Positions 16,668 to 29,625 of a stretch of 64,000 bases of DNA are shown here, piece after piece. The stretch's first letter is position 1, and each line of letters begins with the position of its first letter. This DNA is from Azospirillum oleiclasticum (GTDB lineage Bacteria; Pseudomonadota; Alphaproteobacteria; Azospirillales; Azospirillaceae): NCBI RefSeq assembly GCF_013423485.1, contig NZ_JABFFR010000003.1, positions 1 to 64,000 of the forward strand, written 5' to 3'. Under the pieces are notes generated by a model. It had not been told where the DNA came from. It made no database searches and saw only the letters and a list, made by a program, of their open reading frames with translations. The translations under genes were made by a program, and so were the position numbers.

Positions 16668-18896
16668 ATGGATGACGAGCAGAGCAAGACCATCACCATC
16701 GGGCTGGCGATGTCCGGTGCCATCTCCGCCGGAGCCTATTCGGCCGGCGTCCTGGATTTCCTGATCGAGGCGCTGGACGAGTGGGAGAAGCGGCGGGATC
16801 AGCCGGGTGTGCCGGGGCACCGGGTCGTCATCGCCGCGGCGGCGGGGGCTTCGGCGGGCGCCATCACGTCGGCCATGGGCATGATCGCCGCCGCCCGCGG
16901 TCCGCTGCCGCGCCACGACCGGACGGTCGCCGCTGCCGGCAAGGGCACCTTCCACACCTTGCCCGACCTGTACCGGGCATGGGTGGACCGGCCGGACTTC
17001 CTGCAGCCGGCCTTCCCGAAGACCGGCGCGCTGCTCGACACCACCGACCTGGCCCGCGACGGCGCCAAGGTGGTGTCGCTGCTGAACAGCCTGCCGCTGG
17101 AGGAGATCGGCCGGGAGGCGTTGGCCGGCGTCGCCTCGGGGGCGCCGACCATTGTGCCGCGGCCGTACCTGTCGTCGAGCCTGCACGTCTACATGACGCT
17201 GACCAACCTGCGCGGCGTGCCCTACCAGATCGCCTTCGACGGCGACGTGTCGTCCGGCTACGGGATGATGAGCCATGGCGACCGCGCCCACTACCAGCTC
17301 TCCGGCGCCGGTTCCGCGACCTTCGCCAGCCCGTGGGCCGACCGTGACCACCCCGTCCCTGCCCATGTGACGACGTTGCCGCCCGATCCCCGACTCCTTT
17401 CTGACGAGGCGATCGCACAGAGTCCGGATACGGACCGGATCACCTGGGTGCAATACATCGAGCACACGCTGTGCTCCGGCGCCTTCCCGATCGGTCTGTC
17501 GGCGCGTGACGTGTCGAATCCGAAGGAGTCGTATATCGGCCGCTCCTGGCCGCTGCCGGTGCCTCTGGACCGGATGACGGGCATCCATCCGAGCTTCCCG
17601 GCGTCGCCGATCGTGCGCGGTCCGGACGGCGAACGGCGGGAGGGCACCAACGAGCAGCTGGGGACCATGGGCATCCCCTTTGCCGGCGTGGACGGCGGTG
17701 CGCTGGACAATGATCCCTTCCAGATCGTGCGCTACGCCATCATGAGCGATCCGCCGACGCCCAACGAGTCGGACCCCGCCAAGTCCGACCGGCTGGTGAT
17801 GATGATCAGCCCGTTCCCCGACCCGCCGGCCTACGACGCCGACGATCTCAGCGCGCGGGAGACCGGGTTGATGGACGTCGTCCGCCGGCTGCTCCCCACC
17901 TTCATGCAGAACGCCCGGTTCAAGCCGGAGGAGCTCGTCCAGGCGCTCCACGCCGACAAGGCGTCGCGCTGGCTTGTGTCACCGCGCCGCTACGACGATG
18001 GGCGGTTGCAGGAGGCCGGCATCGCCTGCGGCCTGCTGGGCGGCTTCGGCGGTTTCCTCGACATCGAGTTCCGCCGTCACGACTACGAGCTGGGTCGCAA
18101 GAACTGCCAGGATTTCCTCGCCAAATGGTTCACGTTGGGCGAGACCAACGGCAATCTCGACCTCGAGAACCCGATCCGCACGCCGCAACGCCCGCTGGAT
18201 CCGAGACGTGGCGGCGGCCCGGCCGGCAAGGTGGCGGTGATTCCGCTGCTCGGCACCGCGGCCGAGCCGGTGCTGGTGCGGGACTGGCCGCGGGTCGATC
18301 GGAACCGGCTCGACGAGCTCGTGGCGCGCGCGATGGCGCGGGCGGAACTTCTGATACCCCTCCTGGCCAAGCAGCTTCGGGGCGTTGCCGGGGTCGCGGT
18401 GAAGGCCGGATGGAGCCTGTTCCTCCGCGATAAGATCGCGTCGTCCATCCGCTACGCGGTGCTCGCCGATCTCGTCCGCCGCGACCAGTTCGCGGACCCG
18501 CTCATCCTGTCGCTCGACGACGATCTGCCGGGCAAGGGGCTTTCCGGCGACGAGTTGGAGCGTCGGTCGGCCGGCCGGCGCAAGGTCCTTGGGGCGCTCA
18601 TCGGCACCGGGGCCGACTTCCGCACGGTCGCCGGCATCGTGAAGGATCTTCTGATGGACGAGGCGGAGGCGGCGGAAGACCTCGAGCGGTGCATCGCCCT
18701 GGGGCTCGCCTACCGCACGGACAAGGTCGGCAACTCCAAGGTGGCCAAGGGCACGCAGCTCTACTGCTACAAGCCCCGCACCCCGGCGGAGCTGACGAGC
18801 GTCGTCTCCTCCTTCTGGTCCGGACTGAAGGAGGCGGTGGGCGCCCCGGTGCGCTGGACCCAGGGGGTGCCGGCCGGCGAGTGGTCGATCGATTGA
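16668..18896 (+). CDS. Long patatin-like phospholipase family protein
   Basis: A 742-residue protein with an N-terminal patatin domain. The oxyanion stretch is LAMSGAISAGAYSAGVLDF. The nucleophile elbow GASAG has Ser at about residue 62, and the DGG motif (GVDGGALDND) has the catalytic Asp at about 342. Patatins hydrolyse acyl groups from phospholipids or other lipids. The large insertion between Ser and Asp and the ~400-residue C-terminal extension of unknown fold set it apart from short patatins; long patatin-related proteins of this size are known in proteobacteria. No signal peptide or membrane helix is evident, so it is likely cytosolic or peripheral. ATG 16668 follows an AGGGGACGGG stretch; 12 upstream codons are also open. 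Confidence 0.85.
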   Translation: MDDEQSKTITIGLAMSGAISAGAYSAGVLDFLIEALDEWEKRRDQPGVPGHRVVIAAAAGASAGAITSAMGMIAAARGPLPRHDRTVAAAGKGTFHTLPDLYRAWVDRPDFLQPAFPKTGALLDTTDLARDGAKVVSLLNSLPLEEIGREALAGVASGAPTIVPRPYLSSSLHVYMTLTNLRGVPYQIAFDGDVSSGYGMMSHGDRAHYQLSGAGSATFASPWADRDHPVPAHVTTLPPDPRLLSDEAIAQSPDTDRITWVQYIEHTLCSGAFPIGLSARDVSNPKESYIGRSWPLPVPLDRMTGIHPSFPASPIVRGPDGERREGTNEQLGTMGIPFAGVDGGALDNDPFQIVRYAIMSDPPTPNESDPAKSDRLVMMISPFPDPPAYDADDLSARETGLMDVVRRLLPTFMQNARFKPEELVQALHADKASRWLVSPRRYDDGRLQEAGIACGLLGGFGGFLDIEFRRHDYELGRKNCQDFLAKWFTLGETNGNLDLENPIRTPQRPLDPRRGGGPAGKVAVIPLLGTAAEPVLVRDWPRVDRNRLDELVARAMARAELLIPLLAKQLRGVAGVAVKAGWSLFLRDKIASSIRYAVLADLVRRDQFADPLILSLDDDLPGKGLSGDELERRSAGRRKVLGALIGTGADFRTVAGIVKDLLMDEAEAAEDLERCIALGLAYRTDKVGNSKVAKGTQLYCYKPRTPAELTSVVSSFWSGLKEAVGAPVRWTQGVPAGEWSID

Positions 18897-18922
18897 CCGT
18901 TGGCGCATCCGGGACCGGGATG

Positions 18923-19002
18923 CCATGCGCAACCCTCGGCCCCGGCGCGCCATGCGCAACGTTGAACCCCGGCGCGCCCTGCGCGCCCTGGTCCCCGGCG
19001 CG
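18923..19002. repeat. Three tandem 26-27-base GC-rich units before uvrB
   Basis: Copies lie at 18923-18949, 18950-18976 and 18977-19002. The first two share GCCATGCGCAAC at the start and CCCCGGCGC at the end; the third is diverged. They lie in the spacer between the patatin gene and uvrB, about 57 bases before the uvrB start. No known element is recognised. Confidence 0.7.
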
Positions 19003-19058
19003 GGGTGATGCCATATTGCCGGTTCCTGTTCCGTGTTCGTACCGGAAGGCACCCCCAG

Positions 19059-21200
<2,142 letters not shown>

Positions 21201-21248
21201 TGGGGCGTCGAGCCGGCGCGCGACGCCGCTGTGGATGCTGACGGGGCC

Positions 21249-21749
21249 TTACGCTGCGCGCCCGGCCAGATGGGCGGCGAGTTTGTCGAGCGTCTGGCCA
21301 CCGTATTCGACCGCGCCAAAGCCGATGCTCGCGTCGCGCTGGGCGCGCGTCGGGTGCATCTGCCGCAGGGTGAGGACCGTCTTCCCGTCCGATTGCTCGT
21401 CGAAGGTGACCAGCATGCGGAATTTGCCCGGATCATCGTCCTTGTCGGACCCGTGATCGACCTCGATCAGATGCGGCCGGTCGATGCGCAGGAAGCTCAT
21501 CCGGTTGTCGTAGCGCACACCGTTCGGGCCGACCATGTCGAACCGCCAGGTGCCGCCCGTACGGATGTCGATCTCGTGCGTCTCGATTGAAAAACCCTTG
21601 GGGCCGAACCACGCCGTGAGTTGCCCGGGGTCGGTCCAGGCGTCGAAGACGCGCTCACGGGGCGCATTGATGACGCGGGCAAGGACGATTTCCCGATCGA
21701 GCGGCCAGGACGCCCATGCCGAGCCGGTCTGCGCGGTGCTGTCAGTCAT
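21249..21749 (-). CDS. SRPBCC / AHSA1-domain protein
   Basis: A 166-residue single-domain protein of the START-like superfamily. It has the AHSA1 pattern REIVLARVINAPRERVFDAWTDPGQLTAWFGP, then GGTWRFDMVGPNG. Members bind hydrophobic ligands or are uncharacterised. Its start overlaps the end of the ArsR gene by eight bases. ArsR-SRPBCC pairs are very common and are presumed to be co-regulated; what they sense is unknown. No Cys cluster suggesting metal binding is seen. Confidence 0.88.
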   Translation of the reverse strand: MTDSTAQTGSAWASWPLDREIVLARVINAPRERVFDAWTDPGQLTAWFGPKGFSIETHEIDIRTGGTWRFDMVGPNGVRYDNRMSFLRIDRPHLIEVDHGSDKDDDPGKFRMLVTFDEQSDGKTVLTLRQMHPTRAQRDASIGFGAVEYGGQTLDKLAAHLAGRAA

Positions 21750-22089
21750 CGCGTTGCGTGTCCTTCATGCTGCGCGACAGGTGGGCCTCCAGCCGGTCGA
21801 GCCGGCCTTCCCATGTCGCGATGTGTGAACGAAGCCATTCGTCGGTGTTCCGAAGCGCTCCCGGCGTGAGGGAGCAGGTTCGTACCCGTCCGGATTTTCG
21901 CGACGACACGAGGCCGCCACGCTCCAGCACGCCGATGTGCTTCAACAAGGTCGGCAGTCCGATCCCGAAGGGCTCGGCGAGTTCGCCGACCGTGGCGTCT
22001 CCGCTGCTCAGGCGGGCGACGATCGCGCGCCGGGTCGGATCGGCCAGGGCGGCGAACGCGAGGTTCAGACGGTGCTCATAGTTTTCCAT
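21742..22089 (-). CDS. ArsR-family winged-helix repressor
   Basis: A 115-residue DNA-binding protein: LNLAFAALADPTRRAIVARL, then GELAEPFGIGLPTLLKHIGVLERGGLV, the helix-turn-helix, and the wing SRKSGRVRTCSL. The metal-binding CxC motif of ArsR/SmtB is absent, as in the SRPBCC-associated subgroup. It probably represses its own operon through the inverted repeat at 22125-22150, 36 bases upstream of its start. Confidence 0.92.
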   Translation of the reverse strand: MENYEHRLNLAFAALADPTRRAIVARLSSGDATVGELAEPFGIGLPTLLKHIGVLERGGLVSSRKSGRVRTCSLTPGALRNTDEWLRSHIATWEGRLDRLEAHLSRSMKDTQRDD

Positions 22090-22124
22090 GCGGCAAACTA
22101 ATCCGGGGGACGCTGCGCGTCAAG

Positions 22125-22150
22125 AACAGTTTTCCAACTGGCGAACTGTT
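22125..22150. promoter_or_regulatory. Probable operator of the ArsR/SRPBCC operon
   Basis: AACAGTT (22125-22131) and AACTGTT (22144-22150) form a 26-base imperfect palindrome that also contains the inner pair CAGTT-TTCC-AACTG. It lies 36-61 bases upstream of the arsR start on the minus strand. Confidence 0.5.
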
Positions 22151-22220
22151 GTGCCGACACGAAGGCCGGCGGGTTGCGCCAGCCTTCCTGATTCAGGGAT
22201 GCTGGGGACGGCGCCGGCCC

Positions 22221-23627
22221 CTATTCCTTGACATACGGGTTCTTGCCGCCGCGCAGGGCCAGCCGGATCGGCACGCCGGGCAGGTCGAAGCTGTCGCGCA
22301 GGTTGGCGATCAGATAGCGCTGGTAGCTGTCGGGCAGGTCGCCGGGCTTGTTGACGAACAGGGCGAACGCCGGCGGACGGGCCTTCACCTGCGTCATGTA
22401 GCGGATCTTCAGCCGGCGTCCATCGATCAAGGGCGGCGGGTGATGATCCAGGATGCCTTCGAGCCAGCGGTTGAGCTGGGCCGTCGGGATGCGGCGGTTC
22501 CACACCGCGTAGCTGTCCAGCACCGCGTCCAACAGCGCGTCGAGCCGCTTGCCCTTCAGCGCGGAGATGGTCACCACCGACACGCCCTTGGCCTGGGCCA
22601 GCGAGCTTTCCAGCTTGTCCTCGACCTGACGCAGCGCCATGGCGCGGTCGTCCACCGTGTCCCACTTGTTGATGGCGATGACGAGCGCGCGGCCCTCGTC
22701 GATCACCATGCGGGCGATGGTCAGGTCCTGCTTGTCGAGGATCTGGCCGGCGTCCACGACGAGGATCACCACCTGGGCCATGCGCACCACGCGCAGACCG
22801 TCGGCGACGGCCAGCTTCTCCACCTTGTCCTCGACGCGGGCGCGGCGGCGCATGCCGGCGGTATCGACGAGGCGGAACTGGCGGTCGCGCCATTCCCAAT
22901 CCACCGCGATGGCGTCGCGGGTCATCCCGGCTTCCGGCCCGGTCAGCACCCGCTCCTGGCCGATCAGGCTGTTGAGCAGGGTGGACTTGCCGACGTTCGG
23001 GCGGCCGACGATGGCGATCTGGATGGGGCGGAGGCGCTCCTCCTCCGGCTCCGGCTGGTCGCCGACCGGGATCTCAAGGCCGTCCTCGGTCAAGGCGACG
23101 GTGGCCGGTGCCGCCTTCTCCGGCTCCTCGTCCTTCGGCGCGAAGGGCAGCAGAGCCTCCACCAGATCGGCCATGCCCTCGCCGTGCTCGGCGGACAGCG
23201 GCACCGGGTCGCCCAGCCCCAGCTCGAAGGATTCCAGGATGCCGGGCAGCCCGGCCTTGCCCTCCGCCTTGTTGGCGACGAGGATCACCGGTGTCCGGCC
23301 CTTGCGCAGCCAGGACGCGAAATGGCGGTCGAGCGGGGTGATGCCTGTGCGCGCGTCGATGACGAACAGCGCCACGTCGGCCCGCTCCAGCGCCTGCTCG
23401 GTCTGGCGGCGCATGCGGGCTTCCAGGCTGTCGTCGAACACATCCTCCAGACCGGCGGTGTCGACGATGGTGAAGGACAGCCCGCCGACATGCCCGTCCG
23501 CCGACCGCCAGTCACGGGTCACGCCGGGCGTGTCGTCCACCAGCGCCAGCCGCTTCCCGGCCAGCCGGTTGAACAGCGTGGACTTGCCGACATTGGGTCG
23601 GCCGATGATGACGACGGTGAACGGCAT
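22221..23627 (-). CDS. der: Ribosome biogenesis GTPase Der (EngA)
   Basis: A 468-residue protein with two consecutive GTPase domains, needed for 50S subunit assembly. Both domains show [10 protein letters not shown]-loops (residues about 8-16 and near 210), the G3 motif DTAG and G4 NKxD (NKAEG in the first domain is a conserved variant; NKWD in the second). The KH-like C-terminal domain ends NPYVKE. ATG 23627 gives the family start [16 protein letters not shown]; the frame upstream to 23657 is open but not conserved. It is the third gene of the minus-strand run yfgM-bamB-der. Confidence 0.97.
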   Translation of the reverse strand: MPFTVVIIGRPNVGKSTLFNRLAGKRLALVDDTPGVTRDWRSADGHVGGLSFTIVDTAGLEDVFDDSLEARMRRQTEQALERADVALFVIDARTGITPLDRHFASWLRKGRTPVILVANKAEGKAGLPGILESFELGLGDPVPLSAEHGEGMADLVEALLPFAPKDEEPEKAAPATVALTEDGLEIPVGDQPEPEEERLRPIQIAIVGRPNVGKSTLLNSLIGQERVLTGPEAGMTRDAIAVDWEWRDRQFRLVDTAGMRRRARVEDKVEKLAVADGLRVVRMAQVVILVVDAGQILDKQDLTIARMVIDEGRALVIAINKWDTVDDRAMALRQVEDKLESSLAQAKGVSVVTISALKGKRLDALLDAVLDSYAVWNRRIPTAQLNRWLEGILDHHPPPLIDGRRLKIRYMTQVKARPPAFALFVNKPGDLPDSYQRYLIANLRDSFDLPGVPIRLALRGGKNPYVKE

Positions 23628-23653
23628 GGACGCGGCTTTCCTTGGGACTTCCG

Positions 23654-25027
23654 TCAACGGAAGGCCGTGAGCGTCCCGTTGTCGCTCAATACATAGAGAG
23701 TTCCATTGGCCACCACAGGGGGAAGGAAGGTCTCCGACGGCAGTTTCCGCCGCCCGGTCACCTCGCCGGTTTCCGGAGAGACGCTGACCAGTTCACCCAG
23801 CGAGTTGGTCAGCCACAGCACGCCGCCGGCCATCACCGGGCCGGCCCAGCTCACCACACCCGTGCGCTCCTTGGGATCCTCGAACTGCTGAAGCTGGCCG
23901 ATCCACCGGATGTGGCCGTCGCGGCGGGTGATCGCCACCACCTCCGCGTCGTTGGTGACAACGAAGACGAACTCGCCCGCCACATAGGGGGTCTGGGTGC
24001 CACCCAGCTCCAGCTCCCACAGGCGGGCGCCGATGCGCTCGTCCACCGCGATCATGCGGCCGGAATGGCCGATGGCGAACACGGCCCCGCGGTCGAGCAC
24101 CGGCAGGCCCCGGATGTCGGCCAGGCTGCTCAGCGCACCGGAGCGGCGGATGGCCGCCAGGCTTTCCATCCAGGTGACCCGGCCGTTCTCCGGCCGCATG
24201 GCGACCAGCTCGCCCGAGGAGTAGGGCGCCACCACCACTGTGGCGTTGGCCGCCGGGCTGGAGGCGCCGAGCAGGCCGGCGGATTCCAGGATGCCCGTGT
24301 GGTTCCAAAGGTTCTCGCCGTCGGCCGCGTTCAGCGCCACGAGCTGGTTGTCGATGGTCACCGCGAAGACACGGCCCGCCGCCACTGTCGGTGCCCCGCG
24401 CAACGGGCCGGACACGCGCTTGCGCCAGACAATGGTGCCGTTGCCGCCGTCGAGCGCCAGCACCTCGCCGTAGCCGGTGGTGACGAACAGCCGGCCGCCG
24501 TCATAGGCGACGCCGCCGCCCATGGCGTCGCCGCGCTCCTTCTCGGGCTTCAGCGATTGCTGCCACTGGTTCCGCCCGGTCTGAGCGTCGAAGGCGCCGG
24601 CCTTGGCGTCGGCGTCCACGGCGAAGACGCGGCCATCCGCCACCACCGGTGCGCTCAGCAGCATCTGCGAGCTGGACGAGCCGGCGCCGATGTCGGCGCG
24701 GAACGCCTCCACCGGGTTGGCCGACAGGGCGAGGTTCCCCATGGCGTGCTCGGGCCCGCCACCGGCCTGCGGCCACGCGGCGTTGGTCTGGGCCGGCGGC
24801 ACCGCCACCGGCGTCCCGGCGAGCTTCGGATCCACCTCGACCCGCCGCTCGCGCAGCAATACCGCGACGCGCTGACCCGGCAGGGGTGGCGGGGCGGAAC
24901 TGCCGAACCAGCCGCTGACCGTGTCGCAGCCGACCAGCAGGGTGGACAGAAGAGTGGCGGTCAGCAGGCGGGCGCGGCGGGTGGCGGGGCGGCTGGTCGG
25001 CATGCGGTCCATCAGGTCTTGGCCCAT
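23654..25027 (-). CDS. bamB: BamB-like outer-membrane assembly lipoprotein
   Basis: A 457-residue lipoprotein. A basic N-terminus and hydrophobic stretch end in the lipobox LLVGC (Cys34). About eight PQQ-like beta-propeller blades follow (for example [20 protein letters not shown] and [21 protein letters not shown]). BamB is the periplasmic scaffold of the BAM complex that inserts beta-barrel proteins. Its ATG overlaps the TGA of the YfgM-like gene (TGATG), and der follows 26 bases on, a conserved order in proteobacteria. An internal Met at codon 9 could also serve. Confidence 0.9.
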   Translation of the reverse strand: MGQDLMDRMPTSRPATRRARLLTATLLSTLLVGCDTVSGWFGSSAPPPLPGQRVAVLLRERRVEVDPKLAGTPVAVPPAQTNAAWPQAGGGPEHAMGNLALSANPVEAFRADIGAGSSSSQMLLSAPVVADGRVFAVDADAKAGAFDAQTGRNQWQQSLKPEKERGDAMGGGVAYDGGRLFVTTGYGEVLALDGGNGTIVWRKRVSGPLRGAPTVAAGRVFAVTIDNQLVALNAADGENLWNHTGILESAGLLGASSPAANATVVVAPYSSGELVAMRPENGRVTWMESLAAIRRSGALSSLADIRGLPVLDRGAVFAIGHSGRMIAVDERIGARLWELELGGTQTPYVAGEFVFVVTNDAEVVAITRRDGHIRWIGQLQQFEDPKERTGVVSWAGPVMAGGVLWLTNSLGELVSVSPETGEVTGRRKLPSETFLPPVVANGTLYVLSDNGTLTAFR

Positions 25028-25674
25028 CAGGTCTTGGCGTAAAGGGCCGCGAGCTCACCCGCGCGGGTGCGTACCCCCGCGGGGGCCGTCGGGTCGTCGG
25101 CCAGTTGGGTGAACAGGGTGCGCGCCTTCTCCCGGTCGCCGGCGCGGGCGGCCAGCAGCGCCGTCATCTCCCGCGCGGAATGGCGCCAGGGGTTGGTGTC
25201 GGCGGTCAGCGGCTGCAGCCGCGCCTGCAGTTGGCCGGGATCGCCGGTGCCGAGCTGCTGCATCACGCTCATCAGCGTGGCAAGTTCGCGGTAGACGGTG
25301 CGGGCCGAAGCGTCGTTGGCAACGGAGTCGTAGAGCGCCGCGGCCTCCGCCGGCTTGCCCTGCTGCACCTGCAGGGCGGCGGCGTTGAGCCGGGCGAGCG
25401 TCGCGAGGTCGGCCGGTGCCGCCGCCTCGGTGAAGCTGGTCAGCGCCGTCACACCCTGCGCCGGCGCCTGCACCGCCTGCTCCATGGCCAGCGTCAGACG
25501 CTGGGTCGCGTCCTCGCGCTGCGACTGGCGCCAGTGCTTCCAGCCGGTGTAGCCGGCCGTGCCCGCGACCACCACGAACGCCACCGCGACCGCCACCCCG
25601 CCGTAGCGCTTGGCCAGGGACTGCACGCGGTCGCGGCGAAGGTCTTCATCGACTTCGCGGAAGATGTCGCTCAT
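25027..25674 (-). CDS. YfgM-like tetratricopeptide membrane protein
   Basis: A 215-residue protein with a short cytoplasmic start (MSDIFREVDEDLRRDRVQSLAKRYG), one membrane helix (VAVAVAFVVVAGTAGYTGW) and a periplasmic helical-repeat domain. E. coli YfgM has the same plan, sits before bamB, and works with the Sec translocon and periplasmic chaperones. The C-terminus carries TPR-like helices (AREMTALLAARAGDREKARTLF). The ATG at 25674 matches the family start; 17 upstream codons are open but not conserved. It is translationally coupled to bamB. Confidence 0.87.
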   Translation of the reverse strand: MSDIFREVDEDLRRDRVQSLAKRYGGVAVAVAFVVVAGTAGYTGWKHWRQSQREDATQRLTLAMEQAVQAPAQGVTALTSFTEAAAPADLATLARLNAAALQVQQGKPAEAAALYDSVANDASARTVYRELATLMSVMQQLGTGDPGQLQARLQPLTADTNPWRHSAREMTALLAARAGDREKARTLFTQLADDPTAPAGVRTRAGELAALYAKT

Positions 25675-25780
25675 GGAACCTGCAACATGAAAAGAGTGCT
25701 CCGCCGGCACGGGGCCGGCGGGCATGCACGACGCACCCGGCCGGATAGCAGACCCCGGCGGAGCGGGTCAAGACGGCATG

Positions 25781-25804
25781 ACCCTCTCCCCGTGGGGAGA
25801 GGGT
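25781..25804. repeat. CCCTCTCCCC-type palindrome after eno
   Basis: A perfect 11-bp stem (ACCCTCTCCCC with a GT loop) lies eight bases past the eno stop. It has no T-tract, so it may slow RNA decay or act as a weak terminator. Related palindromes occur at 3891-3918, 3931-3955 and 29626-29648. Confidence 0.6.
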
Positions 25805-25811
25805 CGGTTCC

Positions 25812-27230
<1,419 letters not shown>

Positions 27231-27371
27231 TCACAGCCCCGCCATACATCCGTATTGCGATCCTTTGATTGCGCCCGTAGGCTCCCCACCACCAAAGAGG
27301 GATAACGGGCGTCGCCCGGGGTTGCCCATCGGCGTTCCCGCGACGCGACCAGCGCGCTTGAGGAGACACGC

Positions 27372-28760
27372 ATGCTGATCCATCCGCCAAGCTACTGGCC
27401 GAACAAGGGCTGGATGAAGGGCTGGAACGGTGCGTCCGCCGACGATCAGGACGACAACGCCGTGTCGGACGCCATCGACACCGACAACGTGACCGCCGGC
27501 TACACCTCGGCCAAGCTCGACCCGGGCAGCGAGGCGTTCAAGGCGATCGCCGCCTACATCCGCCGCAACATCACGGAATCGCCTTACACATCGGAGCGCG
27601 GCGAGAAGACGCGCATGGCCTGGGCGCGCGACCAGGCGAACGACAGCAGCCTCAGCGCCTTTCAGCGCCAGACCGCCGCGCGCCGCGCGCGCGAGACCTC
27701 GGACAAGAGCGTCGCTCCGCCCAGCTCGCGCCCGGTGACCGTGCGCAAGGTGCGGGTGATCCGCAACCTCCCGCTCTGGGAGATGTACGAGAACTACCGG
27801 AACGAACTGACGTCGCGGTTCACGATCAACGGAACCAGCAATCCGCTGGCCGGGATCGTCTGGAGCTCGGCCGTGCAGTCCGACAGCGCCACAGGGCTGC
27901 GCGGGTTGCCGGTGATGAACGAGCCGATCGGCGAGGTGATGCTGTTCCACGGCACCAGCAAGAACTTCATCAAGATGATCGTGTCCGGTGGCTTCCGCCC
28001 CGACCTCGGGCGCAACAAGGGAACGGTGGCGAACCCGCAGTTCGGCATGCTGGGGCAGGGCACCTATTTCACCGACAGCTTCTCGAAGATGATGACCTAC
28101 GCGGGTTGCAAGATCTGCGGTGACTTCGAGTGCAATTGCCGGTCCGCCAAGACACGGCGCAAGATCGCCCGCAACTGCATCCTCGCCCGCGTGGTGCTGG
28201 GCATCCCCGAGCATTATGGCTCGAAGCTCCAGGCGATGCTGAAGATCGGCCAGCACAAGGCCAACCACGCCGGCTACAAGAAGACCGGTTTCGACGAGAC
28301 CCGTGGCGGCCAGCACTCGGTGTTCTCGCAGGGCTTCAAGACCGGCACGCAGTTCAACCCGTTCAGCTTCGGGTCCGGCGCCAACGAGATGCTGGCGCGG
28401 CGCACGCAGCAGATGTACCCGGAATTCGTGGTCTCCTACGTGCTGGGCGACGACGACGTCGGCCTGTTGCTCATCGAGGCGGTGCGCAAGGGCATCCAGA
28501 CCTACGAGCGGCGCACCCACTGGAACCAGAGCAAGGAAACCAAGAACGCCCTCACCAAGATCAAGGACAGCTTCGGCAAGGGTGACGACCGGCTGATGGC
28601 CGTGGTCTGCTATTTTCTGTCCTGCCAGCCGACCTCCAAGGTCAACGGCCTGATCGCCGACGGCATGACCGACAAGGAACTGGGTACCCGCCTGAAGCCG
28701 GATTCGCAGTTTCGCAAGGATTTGTTCGAGGCGGTGCGGGGCGCGGGTTACGTGTACTGA
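27372..28760 (+). CDS. PARP-domain ADP-ribosyltransferase, tankyrase-like (H-Y-E triad)
   Basis: A 462-residue protein with a PARP catalytic domain at about residues 122-365. The order of motifs follows eukaryotic PARPs. A leading strand and helix (VRKVRVIRNLPLWEMYENY) resembles tankyrase. Next comes MLFHGTS with His193 for NAD binding, then GMLGQGTYFTDSFSKMMTYA with Tyr232. A Cys cluster C246-x2-C249-x4-C254-x-C256 sits where tankyrase has its zinc loop. GQHSV corresponds to the PARP HHSV stretch, and ANEML carries Glu339, the catalytic Glu of polymerising PARPs, followed by YPEFVVSYVL. The reaction would be transfer of ADP-ribose from NAD. The first 110 residues and the last 95 match nothing I recognise; there is no signal peptide, membrane helix or HPS/WGR domain. 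Targets are unknown. It stands alone, between divergent eno and convergent kdsA, with normal high-GC codon use. Confidence 0.85.
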   Translation: MLIHPPSYWPNKGWMKGWNGASADDQDDNAVSDAIDTDNVTAGYTSAKLDPGSEAFKAIAAYIRRNITESPYTSERGEKTRMAWARDQANDSSLSAFQRQTAARRARETSDKSVAPPSSRPVTVRKVRVIRNLPLWEMYENYRNELTSRFTINGTSNPLAGIVWSSAVQSDSATGLRGLPVMNEPIGEVMLFHGTSKNFIKMIVSGGFRPDLGRNKGTVANPQFGMLGQGTYFTDSFSKMMTYAGCKICGDFECNCRSAKTRRKIARNCILARVVLGIPEHYGSKLQAMLKIGQHKANHAGYKKTGFDETRGGQHSVFSQGFKTGTQFNPFSFGSGANEMLARRTQQMYPEFVVSYVLGDDDVGLLLIEAVRKGIQTYERRTHWNQSKETKNALTKIKDSFGKGDDRLMAVVCYFLSCQPTSKVNGLIADGMTDKELGTRLKPDSQFRKDLFEAVRGAGYVY

Positions 28761-28778
28761 TGCCGCGGCGGAGGGGGC

Positions 28779-29603
28779 TTACGCCCCCTTCGCCACCCGG
28801 TCGAAGGCCTGCAGACGCTCCAGCAGCGCCCGCATCTCGCGCATCGGCACCATGTTCGGGCCGTCGCTGGGGGCCTTGTCGGGGTCGGGGTGGCACTCGA
28901 TGAAGAGGCCGGCGACGCCCACGGCCACCGCGGCGCGGGCCAGCACCGGCACGAACTCCCGCTGGCCGCCGGAGCTGGTGCCCTGGCCGCCCGGCTGCTG
29001 CACGGAATGGGTGGCATCGAAGATCACGGGGAAGCCGGTCTCCGCCATGATCGGCAGGCTTCGCATGTCCGACACCAGCGTGTTGTAGCCAAAGCTGGCA
29101 CCACGCTCGCACAGCAGGACCTTGTCGTTGCCGGCCGCGGTCAGCTTGGCGGCGACGTTCCTCATGTCCCAGGGGGCGAGGAACTGGCCCTTCTTCACGT
29201 TGACCGCCCGTCCCGTCTGCGCCGCGGCCACCAGAAGGTCGGTCTGGCGGCAGAGGAAGGCGGGGATCTGCAGCACGTCCACCGCCTCCGCCACGGGGGC
29301 GCAGTGCTGGGTCTCGTGCACGTCGGTCAGCACCGGGCAGCCGAAGCGCTCGCGGATCTCGGCGAAGACCGGCAGCGCCCGGTCCATCCCCATGCCGCGC
29401 GCGGCGTTGATCGAGGTGCGGTTGGCCTTGTCGTAGGAGGTCTTGTAGATCAGCCCGATCCCAAGAGCGCCGCAGATGCCGGCCAGCGCCTCCGCCGTTT
29501 CCAGGGCGTGCTCGCGGCTCTCCATCTGGCAGGGGCCGGCGATCAGGACGAAGGGGCGGTCGTTGGCGATGGCGAGCGGGCCGACGCTGACGGTGCGGGT
29601 CAT
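28779..29603 (-). CDS. kdsA: 3-deoxy-8-phosphooctulonate synthase (KDO-8-phosphate synthase)
   Basis: A 274-residue cytoplasmic enzyme condensing phosphoenolpyruvate with arabinose 5-phosphate, the first committed step to the KDO of lipopolysaccharide. Family signatures are [57 protein letters not shown] and the metal-site region [18 protein letters not shown]. The start [12 protein letters not shown] matches the family. Its stop lies 18 bases from the stop of the convergent PARP gene. It belongs to the eno-kdsA-pyrG-secG-tpiA group. Confidence 0.97.
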   Translation of the reverse strand: MTRTVSVGPLAIANDRPFVLIAGPCQMESREHALETAEALAGICGALGIGLIYKTSYDKANRTSINAARGMGMDRALPVFAEIRERFGCPVLTDVHETQHCAPVAEAVDVLQIPAFLCRQTDLLVAAAQTGRAVNVKKGQFLAPWDMRNVAAKLTAAGNDKVLLCERGASFGYNTLVSDMRSLPIMAETGFPVIFDATHSVQQPGGQGTSSGGQREFVPVLARAAVAVGVAGLFIECHPDPDKAPSDGPNMVPMREMRALLERLQAFDRVAKGA

Positions 29604-29625
29604 GGGGTGCTCCGGGCGGGGAAGA

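Noticed and set aside
27372..28760. KptA/Tpt1 RNA phosphotransferase, DarT or diphtheria-type toxin
   Set aside because: Tpt1 uses an H-H-R pattern and DarT lacks the H-Y-E order; the FHGTS, GxGTYF and YPEFVVSY motifs fit PARPs of the tankyrase type better.
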